Source: an uncultured Collinsella sp. (GTDB lineage: Bacteria; Actinomycetota; Coriobacteriia; Coriobacteriales; Coriobacteriaceae). From it: a DNA stretch of 24,307 nt. Of the stretch, positions 22,688 through 24,307 are shown one piece after another. A program made the position numbers and the translations under genes. Under the pieces are notes generated by a model. That model saw only the letters and a list, made by a program, of their open reading frames with translations, searched no databases and was not told the DNA's origin. The DNA lies in contig CABUBH010000029.1 of assembly GCA_902489775.1 (NCBI GenBank), forward strand, positions 1 through 24,307, written 5' to 3'. Positions within the stretch are counted from its first letter, which is position 1, and the number at the start of each line of letters is the position of its first letter.

Positions 22688-24088
22688 GTGTGCGCGATAA
22701 TTCATTTTGGAACTGACGGTTGGCGCGCTCGCGTCGACGACGACTTTACCGCCGACAACGTTGCTCGCATTGCCGATGCTGTCGGCGAGTTGTGGCAAAA
22801 GACCAATCCCGGCAAAACGGTATATATAGGATTCGACACGCGGCTCCAAGCGCGCGAGTTCGCTGAGCTTGCGGCGGGCGTTCTTGCGGCTCACGGATTG
22901 GACGCAGTGCTCGCATCTCGGCCTGTCCCGACCCCCGCCCTTACGTGGGCGGCGGCGTATGACGGCGAGGCCTGCGGTGCGCTCATGGTGACGGGGTCCC
23001 ATCATCCGCAGGGGTATCTGTGCCTCAAGATTCGCATGGGTGACGGCTCGACCGCCAACCAGGATGTCATCGAAGAGCTCGAAGAGGCCATGGCTCCCGA
23101 GCCAATGGGGATCGAGGGGCAATATCGCACCGCGGATATCATTCCTGACTATATGCAGGCGGTGGCATCATTTGTCGATGCCGAAGCCATCCGCGCCGCG
23201 CACCTGCGCGTGGTTGTTGATCCCATGGGCGGCGCAGCCCAGGGCTATCTAGCTGACTTGCTGCGCGAGCTTGGCGTTGAGGTGCACGAGATTCACGCCG
23301 GGCAGGCGTCTGACCAAGAAGATATCTGCCCCGACCCCGTTGAGCCTTGGGTGGACGCTTGCGAGCGCACGGTTATCGAGGACGGAGCTTGCGCTGGCCT
23401 GGTGACCGACGGCGACGCCGACCGTATCGGCGCGGTTGACGAGCGCGGCAGATATATACATCCGCATCAGATCATGGCGCTCGTTTTGGGCGACTTAGTT
23501 CAATTTCGTAACTTGGAGGGGCGCGTCGTCGTCAACCTTTCATGCTCGACGCTCGTGCGTCGCATTGCCGAGGCGCTTGGCTGCCGCGTGACCGTCAAAC
23601 CAGTCGGTTTCAAATATATAGCGGCGGAGATGAAGAAGGGCGGCGTCCTCATAGGCGGCGAAGAAGCCGGTGGTATCGGCATCGCCGCGCATATGCCCGA
23701 GCGCGATGGAATCCTCGCCTGTCTGATTCTGTGTGAGCTTATGGCAAAGACGGACGCGCCTTTGGGCGTTCTGGTCGACCAACTCGAGGACAGTTTTGGT
23801 AAGACGAGTTACGGTCGACGCGATTTACGCCTTGAGGCCGAAGATGCCGAAACGTTACGAACCCTGCTGCCGGGCGTAAACCCTAAGTCGATTTGTGGCA
23901 AGGTGCCGCAAAACGTTAGTCATATGGATGGATTGCGTTTGGCATTCGAGGATGACACGTGGCTGCTGGTCCGTCCTAGCGGGACCGAACCAGTGGTGCG
24001 CGTCTACGCCGAGGGGTTCTCGGTGGAAGAACGTGATGAGTTGCTCGATGCTGGCTGTGCTTTAGCTAGGGGGACGTATCCGCTTTAA
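22688..24088 (+). CDS. Phosphoglucomutase/phosphomannomutase family (alpha-D-phosphohexomutase)
   Basis: The enzyme interconverts hexose 1- and 6-phosphates through a phosphoserine. GTG 22688 is chosen because AGGTG (22676-22680) precedes it and the product then starts right before the conserved FGTDGWR; the frame is open far upstream across the preceding terminator. The 466-residue protein has all four family motifs. The phosphoserine loop is TGSHHP (102-107, S104) and the metal loop is DGDADR (241-246). The sugar-binding loop is GGEEAGG (323-329, usual GEESGG with Ala for Ser), and the phosphate loop is RPSGTEP (429-435). Substrate specificity (glucose, mannose or glucosamine phosphate) cannot be settled from motifs; the SHHP loop is of the PGM/PMM type. 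Tyr-Ile pairs are encoded TAT-ATA three times, using the rare ATA codon. Confidence 0.93.
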   Translation: MCAIIHFGTDGWRARVDDDFTADNVARIADAVGELWQKTNPGKTVYIGFDTRLQAREFAELAAGVLAAHGLDAVLASRPVPTPALTWAAAYDGEACGALMVTGSHHPQGYLCLKIRMGDGSTANQDVIEELEEAMAPEPMGIEGQYRTADIIPDYMQAVASFVDAEAIRAAHLRVVVDPMGGAAQGYLADLLRELGVEVHEIHAGQASDQEDICPDPVEPWVDACERTVIEDGACAGLVTDGDADRIGAVDERGRYIHPHQIMALVLGDLVQFRNLEGRVVVNLSCSTLVRRIAEALGCRVTVKPVGFKYIAAEMKKGGVLIGGEEAGGIGIAAHMPERDGILACLILCELMAKTDAPLGVLVDQLEDSFGKTSYGRRDLRLEAEDAETLRTLLPGVNPKSICGKVPQNVSHMDGLRLAFEDDTWLLVRPSGTEPVVRVYAEGFSVEERDELLDAGCALARGTYPL

Positions 24089-24307
24089 CCATGAGACTGC
24101 CTTATATAAAGAGATGCTCGGCGAGCGGTAGGTAACGGCTGGCAAACGTTAGTCGGATTCCAAGATGTGTAGGAAATGTGTACGCCCAGATTCCCGCCCA
24201 CGGCGCCCCTCCGGTCTGGCAATATATCTCCTTGCCGCGCGGCCCGGTCGAACCGGACCAGCCGCAAAGCGTGCACCTTGAGAACCGGATACTGCGAGGA
24301 TGGACAC
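24089..24307 (+). other. Non-coding end region, possible rRNA operon leader
   Basis: No gene is seen. Near the end, a CCGGT-CGA-ACCGG hairpin (24243-24255) is followed by ACCTTGAGAACCGGATACTG (24275-24294). The block CTTGAGAAC resembles the CTTTGAAAAC-type motif that lies in rRNA leaders and 16S-23S spacers of Gram-positive bacteria. This suggests, but does not prove, that a 16S rRNA gene begins shortly after the window. No T-tailed terminator for the phosphohexomutase gene is visible. Confidence 0.35.

Overview
The window looks like chromosomal DNA of a high-GC anaerobic actinobacterium of the class Coriobacteriia, most probably Collinsella or a close relative. This rests on GC-rich codon use, an F1Fo operon followed directly by murA, RF1/PrmC/Sua5 clustering, and an LPXTG-like surface protein. 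It is inference from gene content and sequence style; no database search was possible. Nearly all genes are on the + strand; pepT is the only clear exception.

Layout. (1) 1-243: the 3' end of a wall-anchored surface protein and its terminator. (2) 326-1774: an AAA ATPase/DUF4143 gene preceded by four copies of a 12-bp word at exactly 32-bp spacing. (3) 2006-7352: a translation-related cluster of prfA (release factor 1), prmC (RF1/RF2 glutamine methyltransferase) and a Sua5/YrdC-type threonylcarbamoyl-AMP synthase. Two type II toxin-antitoxin modules (HicAB, then HigBA-like) lie between prmC and the Sua5 gene, each behind its own promoter with a palindrome. (4) 7366-9678: glycerol kinase and uracil phosphoribosyltransferase. 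(5) 9960-16843: a complete ATP synthase operon in the order I-like, a, c, b, delta, alpha, gamma, beta, epsilon, closed by a strong terminator. (6) 16931-19459: murA and an LCP (LytR-CpsA-Psr) cell-envelope gene. (7) 19836-21083: peptidase T on the minus strand, divergent from (8) 21204-22530, a DtxR/MntR-like metalloregulator and a homocysteine S-methyltransferase. A perfect 9-2-9 palindrome sits between the divergent genes. (9) 22688-24088: a phosphohexomutase. (10) 24089-24307: an A/T-poor leader that may belong to an rRNA operon starting beyond the window.

How the genes work together. PrfA terminates translation at UAA/UAG and PrmC methylates its GGQ glutamine. The Sua5-type enzyme feeds tRNA t6A modification. 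The atp genes encode one complete F1Fo complex, with c-subunit residues that fit proton rather than sodium coupling. MurA, the LCP protein and possibly the phosphohexomutase serve envelope synthesis.

The most interesting non-coding signals are these. (a) A 146-nt structured element occurs twice, immediately after the prfA and lytR stop codons. Its two hairpins are conserved in shape through compensatory base changes. (b) A 32-bp-phased GGAAAAGCTGCA array stands in front of the DUF4143 ATPase. (c) A GGGGAC-type array with a 27-28 bp period follows the second copy of element (a). (d) The perfect palindrome between pepT and the metalloregulator is a candidate operator. Among proteins, PrmC carries an Ala/Glu-rich insertion of about 137 residues, and AtpF has an apparent cleavable signal peptide.
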